This document shows positions 36,504-54,723 of a stretch of DNA of 64,000 bases, piece after piece. The notes beneath the pieces are model-generated. The model saw nothing but the letters and a program-made list of their open reading frames with translations, was not told where the DNA came from and did no database searches. The first letter of the stretch is position 1, and every line of letters begins with the position of its first letter. Origin of the DNA: Ureibacillus sp. FSL W7-1570 (GTDB taxonomy: Bacteria; Bacillota; Bacilli; Bacillales_A; Planococcaceae); contig NZ_CP151979.1 of assembly GCF_038593265.1 (NCBI RefSeq), positions 2,487,001-2,551,000 of the forward strand, written 5' to 3'. Made by a program: the position numbers and the translations under genes.

Positions 36504-37520
36504 TTGAATGAGAAAAAGCCTTTTCAAATTGGGAATATTGTGATGGCAAACCGCGTGGTGCTGGCTCCAATGGCGGGAGTAAGCAACGTGGCTTTTAGAC
36601 TCACGGTGAAGGAATTTGGGGCGGGTCTCGTTTACGCTGAAATGATCAGCGATAAAGGATTGGTTACCCGCAACAAGAAAACGTTGGAGATGCTTTATAT
36701 AGATGAAAGGGAAAAACCGATTGCCCTGCAGATTTTCGGAGGAGAAAAGGAGACCCTTGTGGAAGCGGCCAAATTTGTCGATCAATATACAAATGCGGAT
36801 ATCATTGACATTAATATGGGCTGCCCTGTAAACAAGGTCATTAAATGTGAAGCGGGTGCAAAATGGTTGTTGAATCCGGAAAAAGTGTATGAAATGGTGG
36901 CGGCGGTTGTGGATGCGGTGAACAAGCCGGTGACGGTAAAAATGCGCATCGGTTGGGATGATGAACATATCTTTGCTGTTGAAAATGCGCAAGCCATTGA
37001 AAGAGCTGGCGGCAGCGCCGTAGCCGTACACGGACGGACAAGGGTTCAAATGTACGAAGGGAAAGCCGATTGGAATGTGATTCGCCAAGTAAAGGAACAT
37101 GTCAACATCCCAGTCATAGGCAATGGTGACGTGGAAACGCCGCAAGATGCCAAACGCATGTTGGATGAAACCGGCGTTGATGCCGTGATGATCGGTCGGG
37201 CTGCGCTAGGAAATCCATGGATGATTTATCGAACAGTGCAATACCTGGAAACCGGCGAGTTGAAACCGGAGCCGTCCGTTCGGGAAAAAATCGATGTTTG
37301 TTTATTGCATTTTGAACGCCTCATCCAATTAAAAGGGGAATATGTGGCCGTACGGGAAATGCGTAAACATGCAGCTTGGTATTTAAAAGGAATCCGCGGC
37401 AACGGCAATGTTCGAAATGCGATTAATCAAGTGGAAACAGCGGATGAAATGCGTGCCATTTTACTCGGTGTAGTGGAACAATGGGAAGAACAGCCGCAAC
37501 CGGAGTTTCTGGTTGTATAG
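36504..37520 (+). CDS. dusB: tRNA-dihydrouridine synthase DusB
   Basis: Flavin enzyme reducing uridines in tRNA to dihydrouridine. The 338-aa protein has VLAPMAGVSNVAFRLTVKEFGAG, the catalytic Cys in INMGCPVNKVIKCEAGAKWL, VHGRTR, and VIGNGDVETPQDA for FMN phosphate. The start is TTG 36504, 8 nt after AGGGGGG at 36489-36495; upstream codons in frame lack a binding site. A short gene corresponding to B. subtilis yazB is not seen before it. Confidence 0.94.
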   Translation: MNEKKPFQIGNIVMANRVVLAPMAGVSNVAFRLTVKEFGAGLVYAEMISDKGLVTRNKKTLEMLYIDEREKPIALQIFGGEKETLVEAAKFVDQYTNADIIDINMGCPVNKVIKCEAGAKWLLNPEKVYEMVAAVVDAVNKPVTVKMRIGWDDEHIFAVENAQAIERAGGSAVAVHGRTRVQMYEGKADWNVIRQVKEHVNIPVIGNGDVETPQDAKRMLDETGVDAVMIGRAALGNPWMIYRTVQYLETGELKPEPSVREKIDVCLLHFERLIQLKGEYVAVREMRKHAAWYLKGIRGNGNVRNAINQVETADEMRAILLGVVEQWEEQPQPEFLVV

Positions 37521-37553
37521 AAATTATTCTCAATCTAAATAAAGTATGTGATA

Positions 37554-37580
37554 AAGCCGTCTCAAAACCTGAGACGGCTT
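37554..37580. terminator. Bidirectional hairpin between dusB and the DinB-family gene
   Basis: A perfect 11-bp stem (37554-37564 with 37570-37580) between convergent genes; T-rich only on the minus-strand side. Confidence 0.7.
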
Positions 37581-37597
37581 GTACTGAATGTACATCT

Positions 37598-38074
37598 TTA
37601 CGCCTTTGATTGTTCTTTTGTCGGTCCCATGACGCCAGGGACAGGCAAACCGGCTTGTCTCAATAATACTTGCATTTGCGCGCGGTGATGGGTTTGATGA
37701 TCGACCAATGAGCGGAGTATTTCACCAATAGGCGTCGGTTTTCCGAGCATGTCCACTTCTTTTTCCAATGATTCATCCTTTAAGTTTTTTACATTCTTAA
37801 CAACTTCATCGCTTACTTTTTTATATTCATAGATGATATCTTTTATTGTCTGCGGGGGTGTGGACGGATTAAGCTGTACATTCAACGGCTGACCGATTAA
37901 ACCGAAGAAGAAAGAAGGGGCATTCGTCAAATGCCAACTTAGGAACTCAAGGGAATTGTGGCCTTCCACAATGGAAACATGTTTTTTATCTTCCGTGATG
38001 GATTCCATAATGGCAATGGTTCCGGCACAATTGACTTTCCAATCTTTGATGAAGTCATCAATTTTGCGATACAT
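37598..38074 (-). CDS. DinB-family protein
   Basis: A 158-aa four-helix DinB/YfiT-like protein. The likely metal-binding histidines are in GHNSLEFLSWHLTN and DHQTHHRAQMQVLLRQAG; the C-terminus GLPVPGVMG is common in the family. Members include metal-dependent thiol (bacillithiol or mycothiol) transferases, but the substrate cannot be told from sequence. Start ATG 38074 (minus) has AGGAGGTG at 38081-38088. It lies reversed between dusB and lysS, where B. subtilis has no gene. Confidence 0.85.
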   Translation of the reverse strand: MYRKIDDFIKDWKVNCAGTIAIMESITEDKKHVSIVEGHNSLEFLSWHLTNAPSFFFGLIGQPLNVQLNPSTPPQTIKDIIYEYKKVSDEVVKNVKNLKDESLEKEVDMLGKPTPIGEILRSLVDHQTHHRAQMQVLLRQAGLPVPGVMGPTKEQSKA

Positions 38075-38121
38075 TGAAAACACCTCCTGAAAAGTATATT
38101 ATTACTTCTGAATATAAGAAC

Positions 38122-38150
38122 ATTATATCCGAAAGTATTTATCTTTTTAA
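38122..38150 (-). promoter_or_regulatory. SigA promoter of the DinB-family gene
   Basis: On the minus strand, TTAAAA (38150-38145), 17-bp spacer, TATAAT (38127-38122). Confidence 0.6.
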
Positions 38151-38256
38151 TCGTCGGGAAAACGTAAAAAATCTTTCAAAATAGATGAAGAGAAGATAGA
38201 AATTGTGTACAATAGAAACATTGTGGACTATGAAAAGAACGTTTTAAAATTTATGA

Positions 38257-39759
<1,503 letters not shown>

Positions 39760-39791
39760 TTGTTTTTAATAGAAAATAATGAGTTATTATG

Positions 39792-39835
39792 GCTGTCTGG
39801 AAACTTCCTAATTTTCCAGACAGCGATTTCTTTTT
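39792..39835 (+). terminator. Intrinsic terminator after lysS
   Basis: A perfect 12-bp stem (39792-39803 with 39813-39824), 9-nt loop, then a T-rich run. Confidence 0.9.
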
Positions 39836-40081
39836 GCGAACGGGCAGGTCTTGCGGATTTCAATTCAAGACCATCCTTGTTTTCTTTTGACGGATAATAA
39901 TATTTAAACGATCGCGAATAAATTTTTATAAAGATTTGAATGTTAAGTGAAGGTTTTTTCATAGAGTTGTAATTGAATCGGTTACCTATTAACATAATAG
40001 TCAGAGAGCTTTGTTTTTGGTGGATAGCCAAAAATCAATGTTTGATCGATGAAAAATACAAATAAAAAATAGCGAAAAGTG

Positions 40082-40110
40082 TTGACATCTGATTTTTCGG
40101 ATGTTATTAT
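40082..40110 (+). promoter_or_regulatory. rRNA operon promoter P1
   Basis: TTGACA 40082-40087, 17-bp spacer, TATTAT 40105-40110. Confidence 0.8.
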
Positions 40111-40184
40111 ATAAAAGCTGTCGCCGATGAAAGTTATTTTAATAAAATGCTTGGCGATTCATAAGAGAACGACTTAAAAAGTTG

Positions 40185-40213
40185 TTGACATACGAAAGTT
40201 TAAATGTTATATT
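40185..40213 (+). promoter_or_regulatory. rRNA operon promoter P2
   Basis: TTGACA 40185-40190, 17-bp spacer, TATATT 40208-40213; start point near 40220, just before the 16S processing stem. Tandem P1/P2 promoters are usual for Bacillus rRNA operons. Confidence 0.85.
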
Positions 40214-40237
40214 ATAAAAGTTGTCTCTATTATAAAT

Positions 40238-40271
40238 GAACCTTGAAAACTGAACACCGAAACGTTAATGT
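40238..40271 (+). other. 5' arm of the 16S precursor processing stem, operon 1
   Basis: Complementary to 41918-41950 downstream of the 16S gene over about 33 nt with a few mismatches, forming the double-stranded stalk that RNase III cuts. Confidence 0.8.
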
Positions 40272-40345
40272 TATAAATTTTCCAATTCGTTGACCCTCGT
40301 TGGCGGATTGGATACGGACAAAAGTTTGAGCTAATCAACTTTTCT

Positions 40346-45020
<4,675 letters not shown>

Positions 45021-45133
45021 AAGAAATGCTTTCAATGCCGTTATCCAGTTTTGAAGGAACAAAAATTATTTAAAAAAAACACTTGTAATTCGTTAATAAA
45101 GTGTTATAATAATTCATGTTCCAAATTAAATAG

Positions 45134-45249
45134 TCTAGTGACGATGGCAAAGAGGATACACCCGTTCCCATACCGAACACGGAAGTTAAGCTCTTTAGCG
45201 CCGATGGTAGTTGGGGGCTTCCCCCTGCGAGAGTAGGACGTCGCTAGGC
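45134..45249 (+). rRNA. rrf: 5S rRNA, copy 1
   Basis: 5S gene of about 116 nt with the universal CCGAACACGGAAGTTAAG core. Helix I is CTAGTGACG with CGTCGCTAG, differing from copy 2 on both strands. Substrate of RNase M5 (rnmV in this window). Ends are approximate. Confidence 0.95.
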
Positions 45250-45257
45250 TATCAGAT

Positions 45258-45333
45258 GGAGGATTAGCTCAGCTGGGAGAGCATCTGCCTTACAAGCAGA
45301 GGGTCGGCGGTTCGATCCCGTCATCCTCCACCA
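45258..45333 (+). tRNA. tRNA-Val (anticodon TAC)
   Basis: 76 nt with encoded CCA; acceptor GGAGGAT/ATCCTCC; anticodon loop CTTACAA. First of nine tRNAs between the rRNA operons. Confidence 0.97.
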
Positions 45334-45338
45334 TACGT

Positions 45339-45414
45339 GCCGGTGTAGCTCAATTGGTAGAGCAACTGACTTGTAATCAGTGGGTTGAGGGTTCGATTCC
45401 TTTCGCCGGCACCA
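45339..45414 (+). tRNA. tRNA-Thr (anticodon TGT)
   Basis: 76 nt with encoded CCA; anticodon loop CTTGTAA; acceptor GCCGGTG/CGCCGGC with one G-T pair. Confidence 0.97.
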
Positions 45415-45418
45415 TCAT

Positions 45419-45493
45419 GAGCCATTAGCTCAGTGGTAGAGCATCTGACTTTTAATCAGAGGGTCGAAGGTTCAAGTCCTTCATGGCTCACCA
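45419..45493 (+). tRNA. tRNA-Lys (anticodon TTT)
   Basis: 75 nt with encoded CCA; anticodon loop CTTTTAA; substrate of LysS encoded just upstream. Confidence 0.97.
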
Positions 45494-45502
45494 TTTAATA
45501 TT

Positions 45503-45587
45503 GCGGGTGTGGCGGAATTGGCAGACGCACTAGACTTAGGATCTAGCGCCTTACGGCGTGGGGGTTCGACTCCCTTCACCCGCACCA
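45503..45587 (+). tRNA. tRNA-Leu (anticodon TAG)
   Basis: 85 nt, long variable arm typical of tRNA-Leu, anticodon loop CTTAGGA, encoded CCA. Confidence 0.97.
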
Positions 45588-45600
45588 TATTTTAATTTAT

Positions 45601-45675
45601 GCGGAAGTAGTTCAGTGGTAGAACACCACCTTGCCAAGGTGGGGGTCGCGGGTTCGAACCCCGTCTTCCGCTCCA
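45601..45675 (+). tRNA. tRNA-Gly (anticodon GCC)
   Basis: 75 nt, anticodon loop TTGCCAA, discriminator T, encoded CCA. Confidence 0.97.
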
Positions 45676-45679
45676 AAAA

Positions 45680-45768
45680 GCCGGGGTGGCGGAATAGGCA
45701 GACGCACAGGACTTAAAATCCTGCGGTAGGTGACTACCGTACCGGTTCGACTCCGGTCCTCGGCACCA
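45680..45768 (+). tRNA. tRNA-Leu (anticodon TAA)
   Basis: 89 nt with long variable arm, anticodon loop CTTAAAA, encoded CCA; only 4 nt after tRNA-Gly. Confidence 0.97.
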
Positions 45769-45781
45769 ACATGAAGATGAA

Positions 45782-45858
<77 letters not shown>

Positions 45859-45873
45859 TAAAAGAAAAGGGAC

Positions 45874-45950
45874 CGGGAAGTAGCTCAGCTTGGTAGAGCA
45901 CTTGGTTTGGGACCAAGGGGTCGCAGGTTCGAATCCTGTCTTCCCGACCA
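45874..45950 (+). tRNA. tRNA-Pro (anticodon TGG)
   Basis: 77 nt, anticodon loop TTTGGGA, encoded CCA. Confidence 0.97.
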
Positions 45951-45960
45951 TTGTTATGTT

Positions 45961-46036
45961 GGGGCATTAGCTCAGCTGGGAGAGCGCCTGCTTTGCACGC
46001 AGGAGGTCAGCGGTTCGATCCCGCTATGCTCCACCA
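45961..46036 (+). tRNA. tRNA-Ala (anticodon TGC)
   Basis: 76 nt, anticodon loop TTTGCAC, encoded CCA. The 5' arm of the second 16S processing stem (46038-46071) begins one base after its 3' end, so it must be co-transcribed with the second operon. Confidence 0.97.
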
Positions 46037-46145
46037 TGAACCTTGAAAACTGAACACCGAAACGTTAATGATATAAATTTTCCAATTCGTTGACCCTCGT
46101 TGGCGGATTGGATACGGACAAAAGTTTGAGCTAATCAACTTTTCT

Positions 46146-50762
<4,617 letters not shown>

Positions 50763-50822
50763 AAGAAAAGCTTTCAATGCCGTTATCCAGTTTTGAGAGA
50801 ACAACCTCTCAACTAAATATGG

Positions 50823-50938
50823 TGAAGTGACGATGGCAAAGAGGTCACACCCGTTCCCATACCGAACACGGAAGTTAAGCTCTTTAGCGCCGATGGTAGT
50901 TGGGGGCTTCCCCCTGCGAGAGTAGGACGTCGCTTCGC
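50823..50938 (+). rRNA. rrf: 5S rRNA, copy 2
   Basis: Same core as copy 1, but helix I reads GAAGTGACG with CGTCGCTTC; three pairs differ from copy 1 in a compensatory way. GAGGTCACACCC replaces GAGGATACACCC. Ends are approximate. Confidence 0.95.
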
Positions 50939-50944
50939 AAACAG

Positions 50945-50968
50945 AAACACCACGAAAGTGGTGTTTTC
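50945..50968 (+). terminator. Terminator of the rRNA-tRNA-rRNA transcription unit
   Basis: AAACACCAC, GAAA tetraloop, GTGGTGTTT, then T-rich bases. It is the only clear terminator after lysS in the whole rRNA cluster. Confidence 0.85.
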
Positions 50969-51257
50969 TTATTGCCCAAAATAAGCCCCCAAATACCAAA
51001 GACCGGAGGTCAGCTCGGCGCGATACAGAAACAGGAATAAAAGAGTCAAGCAGAAGAACCATTAGTAGTAGACGAGAAGAAGATCAAGGAAGCGAGGCGG
51101 CACGGAGCGCAAGCGTCGGGTACGTGAGCACCGGACCGCCGAAGCTGACGAGAGTAGCCGGTCAACGTGCTTCGGAGTTCGCGCCGATGGTAGTTGGGGG
51201 ACCCCCTGCGAGAGTAGGACGTCGCTTCGCAAGCAGAAACACCACGAAAGTAGTGGT
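50969..51257 (+). repeat. rRNA-linked element with a 5S 3'-fragment and duplicated terminator
   Basis: 51180-51257 repeats the 3' half of 5S copy 2 (from GCGCCGATGGTAG to its end, with a small deletion in the GGGGG/CCCCC arm) and the following hairpin (now ACCAC/GTGGT). The 211 nt before it (50969-51179) is GC-richer than nearby spacer DNA and can form stems such as CCGAAGC 51139-51145 with GCTTCGG 51169-51175. It has no credible ORF. Origin unknown: an rRNA-operon remnant or a repeat family. Confidence 0.6.
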
Positions 51258-51303
51258 TTTAATTACCAAAAAAGTTCCTCCTATGTAAATGTCTGTATCA
51301 AAA

Positions 51304-51540
51304 TGTACATTTTTGCTTATATAAGCATGTACACTTTTGACCGTTATACGGCTCTCTATACAAGTTAGTGCATAATTACAACTTGACACGGAGCCTCTGC
51401 GGGCATGATATGCCGCTAAAAAGCCAGCAGTAACAAGGGCTGGCAAGCCAACCAAGGCTATCATACCCGCCACTCCATGTAAAGTTGTAATATACAGGGG
51501 AAATCAAAAATGTACATCTTTAAACGAGCGTTTTTGTACA
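51304..51540. mobile_element. MITE-like 237-bp element with paired TGTACA ends
   Basis: Each end carries two TGTACA motifs 24 bp apart (51304 and 51328; 51511 and 51535), with inverted, similar flanks. The centre is a long imperfect inverted repeat (51375-51410 with 51459-51491) enclosing a GCCAGC/GCTGGC stem. Multiple subterminal repeats around TGT...ACA resemble IS21-type ends, so it could be a non-autonomous derivative; there is no transposase and no clear target duplication. A hydrophobic frame on the minus strand is probably incidental. Confidence 0.45.
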
Positions 51541-51677
51541 TGCTTAATTCAGCATTTGTACTCCTATCTATTAAAGACAGAAAGTCTGTTTATTCTTGAA
51601 AATGAAGCACAACTATTACCACTCAAGTATTTAGAGAATTGTAAGAAAAAATTCCTCCACAATACAAAATCAAAAAA

Positions 51678-51723
51678 AATCGAAATAAGGAAGAGATACC
51701 ATTGCTTCATCCTTATTTCGATT
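51678..51723 (-). terminator. Terminator of the LytTR gene
   Basis: A perfect 14-bp stem (51678-51691 with 51710-51723); on the minus strand it is followed by a run of T (51671-51679). 51541-51677 has no recognisable gene. Confidence 0.8.
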
Positions 51724-51772
51724 CCAATGTCACAAAAATTAAATACAATTAATTAGACTCTTTTAATATCCG

Positions 51773-52444
51773 TCAAAACTCAAGAACTCTACGCAAATCA
51801 TTAATATAGGATTGGCTGACAGGCAATTCGATACCATTCTTCAGTTGGATAATAAAGTTGGTTGTGATGTCCTTCGTAATGTTTTTAATAAAGTAAATAT
51901 TTAATATATAGGAACGATGAATTCGAATAAAAAATTCAGGCAACTTAGATTCCAATTCTTTTAATGTAAAGTTTGTTTTAAATTGTTCATTATTAGCATA
52001 AAACCAAGTCCGTTTTTGCAAACTTTCAATATGTGTAATTTCTTCGACCGGTACAGGTGTCCACATATCTTCCTGTTTGCCCGTTAAAAATTTATAAGTT
52101 TCCTTTTTTTCTGGTGTATAGGAAGATGGGAAAATAATAATCAGTGCCGCTTCTTTTTGATCCAAATAAATTGGATAACCCATCACGAAATATGGCTGCC
52201 CGAATATGGAACAATCGATGACAAGATCCGTCTTCATACGGGTTTGCATCACACGGGCTGCTACACTGTCAGGATGAATTTTATCCCCAATTGTCAAATG
52301 CATATGTTCAACACTTGGGGAGTAATGAATGTAAGAATCTTCGCAAGCCAAAGCAATGGATGCGTTTTTGGGAATCCAATCTTTTAATATAATATTAAAT
52401 TGCTCTAACCCCTTATTTGAAATAGCAACGCATTTCATCTCCAC
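51773..52444 (-). CDS. LytTR-domain transcriptional regulator
   Basis: A 223-aa protein. The C-terminal 95 residues are a LytTR DNA-binding domain (VPVEEITHIESLQKRTWFYANNEQFKTNFTLKELESKLPEFFIRIHRSYILNI). The first 125 residues form an alpha/beta domain that may sense a ligand; there is no phosphoacceptor receiver domain, so it is not a classical AgrA/LytR response regulator. Start is GTG 52444 with GGGGG 8 nt upstream. It is divergent from aceA across about 215 bp, so aceA is a plausible target. I do not recognise a named orthologue. Confidence 0.85.
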   Translation of the reverse strand: MEMKCVAISNKGLEQFNIILKDWIPKNASIALACEDSYIHYSPSVEHMHLTIGDKIHPDSVAARVMQTRMKTDLVIDCSIFGQPYFVMGYPIYLDQKEAALIIIFPSSYTPEKKETYKFLTGKQEDMWTPVPVEEITHIESLQKRTWFYANNEQFKTNFTLKELESKLPEFFIRIHRSYILNIYFIKNITKDITTNFIIQLKNGIELPVSQSYINDLRRVLEF

Positions 52445-52552
52445 ATGGACTTCCCCCTTTTTAAAAATTCAGAATCTTAAGTATTTATCCCCCAAAATAA
52501 TTGTTTCATCCTGAAATTTCTGTATTTCGTCACAAAATTATACATTTTTGAA

Positions 52553-52579
52553 TTGACTGTTATATATTAGTCTTACAAT
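52553..52579 (+). promoter_or_regulatory. Weak promoter candidate of aceA
   Basis: TTGACT 52553-52558 and TACAAT 52574-52579 with a short 15-bp spacer. No catabolite-response element or clear LytTR direct repeat was found between 52445 and 52660. Confidence 0.35.
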
Positions 52580-52659
52580 AAATATACCTGTTATGAAACA
52601 GAATGTAAATTACTTTTCTAACAGAGTGTATTGAAATAAAGGGGAAGGTGTTGAAAGAA

Positions 52660-53952
52660 ATGTTATCACAACAAGAAAGAAAAGAAAGAGTAGAAGCGCT
52701 AAAAAAAGATTGGGCTGAAAATCCACGTTGGAAAGGCATTGAGCGCCCATACTCCGCAGAAGAAGTAGTAAAATTACAGGGGTCTGTAGTGGTTGAGCAC
52801 ACATTGGCAAAACGTGGTGCTGCAAAACTATGGAAACTACTTCATGAAGAAGATTTCATCAATGCATTAGGTGCATTGACTGGTAACCAAGCAGTACAAC
52901 AAGTGAAAGCTGGGTTAAAAGCTATTTATCTATCAGGTTGGCAAGTAGCTGCTGACGCTAACTTGGCAGGTCAAATGTATCCAGACCAATCATTATATCC
53001 AGCTAACTCAGTTCCAGCTGTAGTAAAACGCATTAACCAAGCATTACAACGTGCTGATCAAATAGAACATGCTGAAGGCCGCGACGATAATTTTGACTGG
53101 TTTGCACCAATCGTTGCCGATGCAGAAGCAGGATTCGGCGGTCCGCTTAACGTGTTTGAATTAGTAAAAGCAATGATCGAAGCGGGTGCTGCTGGAGTAC
53201 ACTTGGAAGACCAATTGGCTTCTGAGAAAAAATGCGGTCACTTAGGCGGTAAAGTATTGCTTCCAACTCAAAACGCAGTTCGCAACCTTATCGCTGCACG
53301 TCTAGCTGCAGACGTAATGGGTGTAGATACAATCCTAATCGCTAGAACAGATGCTGATGCAGCGGATATGGTAACTAGCGATATCGACCCTCGTGACCAT
53401 GAGTTCATCACAGGTGAACGTACACCAGAAGGATTCTTTAAAACAAGAGCAGGCATTGATCAAGCAATTGCCCGCGGTTTAGCTTACGCACCATACGCTG
53501 ACTTAATCTGGTGTGAAACATCTAAACCATCATTAGAAGAAGCCCGTAAATTTGCTGAAGGAATCCATTCTAAATTCCCTGGCAAAATGCTAGCTTACAA
53601 CTGCTCTCCATCTTTCAACTGGAAAGCAAATCTTTCAGACAAAGAGATTGCGGAATTCCAGCGTGAAATCGCGAAGATGGGTTACAAATTCCAATTCGTA
53701 ACATTAGCAGGATTCCATACGCTCAACAAATCAATGTTCGAATTGGCTGTTGAATACAAAGATCAAGGTATGGCAGCTTACTCTAAACTACAACAAGCTG
53801 AGTTCGATCTTGAGAAAAAAGGTTACACAGCTACTAGACACCAACGTGAAGTTGGTACAGGTTACTTCGATGAAGTATCAATGGTTATTTCTGGCGGTAC
53901 TTCTTCAACAACTGCGATGGCAGGTTCAACAGAAACTGAACAATTCGTATAA
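52660..53952 (+). CDS. aceA: Isocitrate lyase
   Basis: Splits isocitrate into succinate and glyoxylate, first step of the glyoxylate shunt. The 430-aa protein has the signature [13 protein letters not shown] with catalytic Cys192, [18 protein letters not shown] and [11 protein letters not shown] 52660 is preferred; GGAAGGTG at 52643-52650 lies upstream, and GTG 52648 overlaps it. No malate synthase gene is adjacent. Codon use is T/A-rich at third positions, as in cysK, suggesting high expression. Confidence 0.95.
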   Translation: MLSQQERKERVEALKKDWAENPRWKGIERPYSAEEVVKLQGSVVVEHTLAKRGAAKLWKLLHEEDFINALGALTGNQAVQQVKAGLKAIYLSGWQVAADANLAGQMYPDQSLYPANSVPAVVKRINQALQRADQIEHAEGRDDNFDWFAPIVADAEAGFGGPLNVFELVKAMIEAGAAGVHLEDQLASEKKCGHLGGKVLLPTQNAVRNLIAARLAADVMGVDTILIARTDADAADMVTSDIDPRDHEFITGERTPEGFFKTRAGIDQAIARGLAYAPYADLIWCETSKPSLEEARKFAEGIHSKFPGKMLAYNCSPSFNWKANLSDKEIAEFQREIAKMGYKFQFVTLAGFHTLNKSMFELAVEYKDQGMAAYSKLQQAEFDLEKKGYTATRHQREVGTGYFDEVSMVISGGTSSTTAMAGSTETEQFV

Positions 53953-54600
53953 TTTTAATCTGGTAATAAAAAACTAGATTATTGATAAGGGGAAGGGGAT
54001 TGGCATTGTTCCATTCCCTTCTCACCAAAAACTCAAAGGATCAGCGGTCGATCAGAAATTATCGATCGATGCAGTAAGTTCAGGCGTAATAATTTTCGTC
54101 ATGTCAGTAAATTATCGCACGATGTGAACCTAAAATTATAATCAGCCAATCCTAATTTGTTTACTCCAAATCAATAGGCGTGCAAGTAACAGCTGCCAAA
54201 TGGAAGAAGTTCCAACGGATGTATGAATCAATATATGTGTCGGGATTTAAACTATAACATCATCAAAATTCATGGTATGAGGGCAGCATTTAAAACATCG
54301 CTTTGAGAAAATGTCATAAACGGAAGTTTCAAAATGTATTCGCCATTAAAAGGTATTCTAGAAATGGTCAAAAGTAGCAAAGAATGGGGATAAAAGAATC
54401 ATAAAACGGTCGTTTCGAAATTGCAGGTAAACGTACATTTTTGTTGATTATTCATTTTGGGAACGAATTCAATAAATCGCTTACATTTTACACAAAGGGG
54501 ATCGTAAAATATCTATCTATAGGTTGCCTCCTATATTGATAGTGTTATTGCTAAAGGGGTTATGTTAAGGAATAATAGATTTTAGTAAATTGGGGATTTC
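53953..54600. other. Gene-free region between aceA and the aminotransferase
   Basis: About 650 bp with stops in all frames. A hairpin of GAAGGGGA with TTCCCTTC near 53991-54023 follows aceA but lacks a T run. TTGATA at 54536-54541 with a TATGTT-like -10 about 18-19 bp on could start a short RNA ending at the terminator below. Nothing else is recognised; a short stretch near 54240-54305 may be a decayed coding fragment. Confidence 0.5.
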
Positions 54601-54644
54601 ACCTTACTTAGCTGGGATACTGAGCAAGTAAGGTCTTTTTTTTT
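54601..54644 (+). terminator. Strong terminator 80 nt before the aminotransferase
   Basis: A 9-bp stem (54601-54609 with 54626-54634), inner AGCT/AGC pairing, and nine T. It could end an sRNA or long aceA 3' UTR, or act as a leader attenuator. Confidence 0.85.
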
Positions 54645-54723
54645 ACATAAGATAAGAAGGAAAAAACGGTTTTGCCGAGAATCTATTGTTAAAAATAAGA
54701 TTAAAAAGGGGAACGAGAGAAAG

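Larger units (their letters stand above)
39836..40345. other. Leader and promoter region of the first rRNA operon
   Basis: 510 bp with no gene. 39836-40080 is A/T-rich with nothing recognised beyond possible upstream-activating A/T tracts. 40082-40213 holds tandem promoters P1 and P2; 40238-40271 is the 5' arm of the 16S processing stem. Confidence 0.7.

Noticed and set aside
51162-51473. A 103-codon minus-strand frame with a hydrophobic start
   Set aside because: It spans the inverted repeat and the 5S fragment and has no binding site; the hydrophobic stretch comes from the palindromic GC-rich core.
51556-51756. A 66-codon plus-strand frame before the LytTR terminator
   Set aside because: TTG start without a binding site, low-complexity Lys-rich product, and it runs through the LytTR terminator hairpin.
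54480-54723. Glycine riboswitch or T-box before the aminotransferase
   Set aside because: Only the terminator is clear; no conserved aptamer motifs could be matched by eye.
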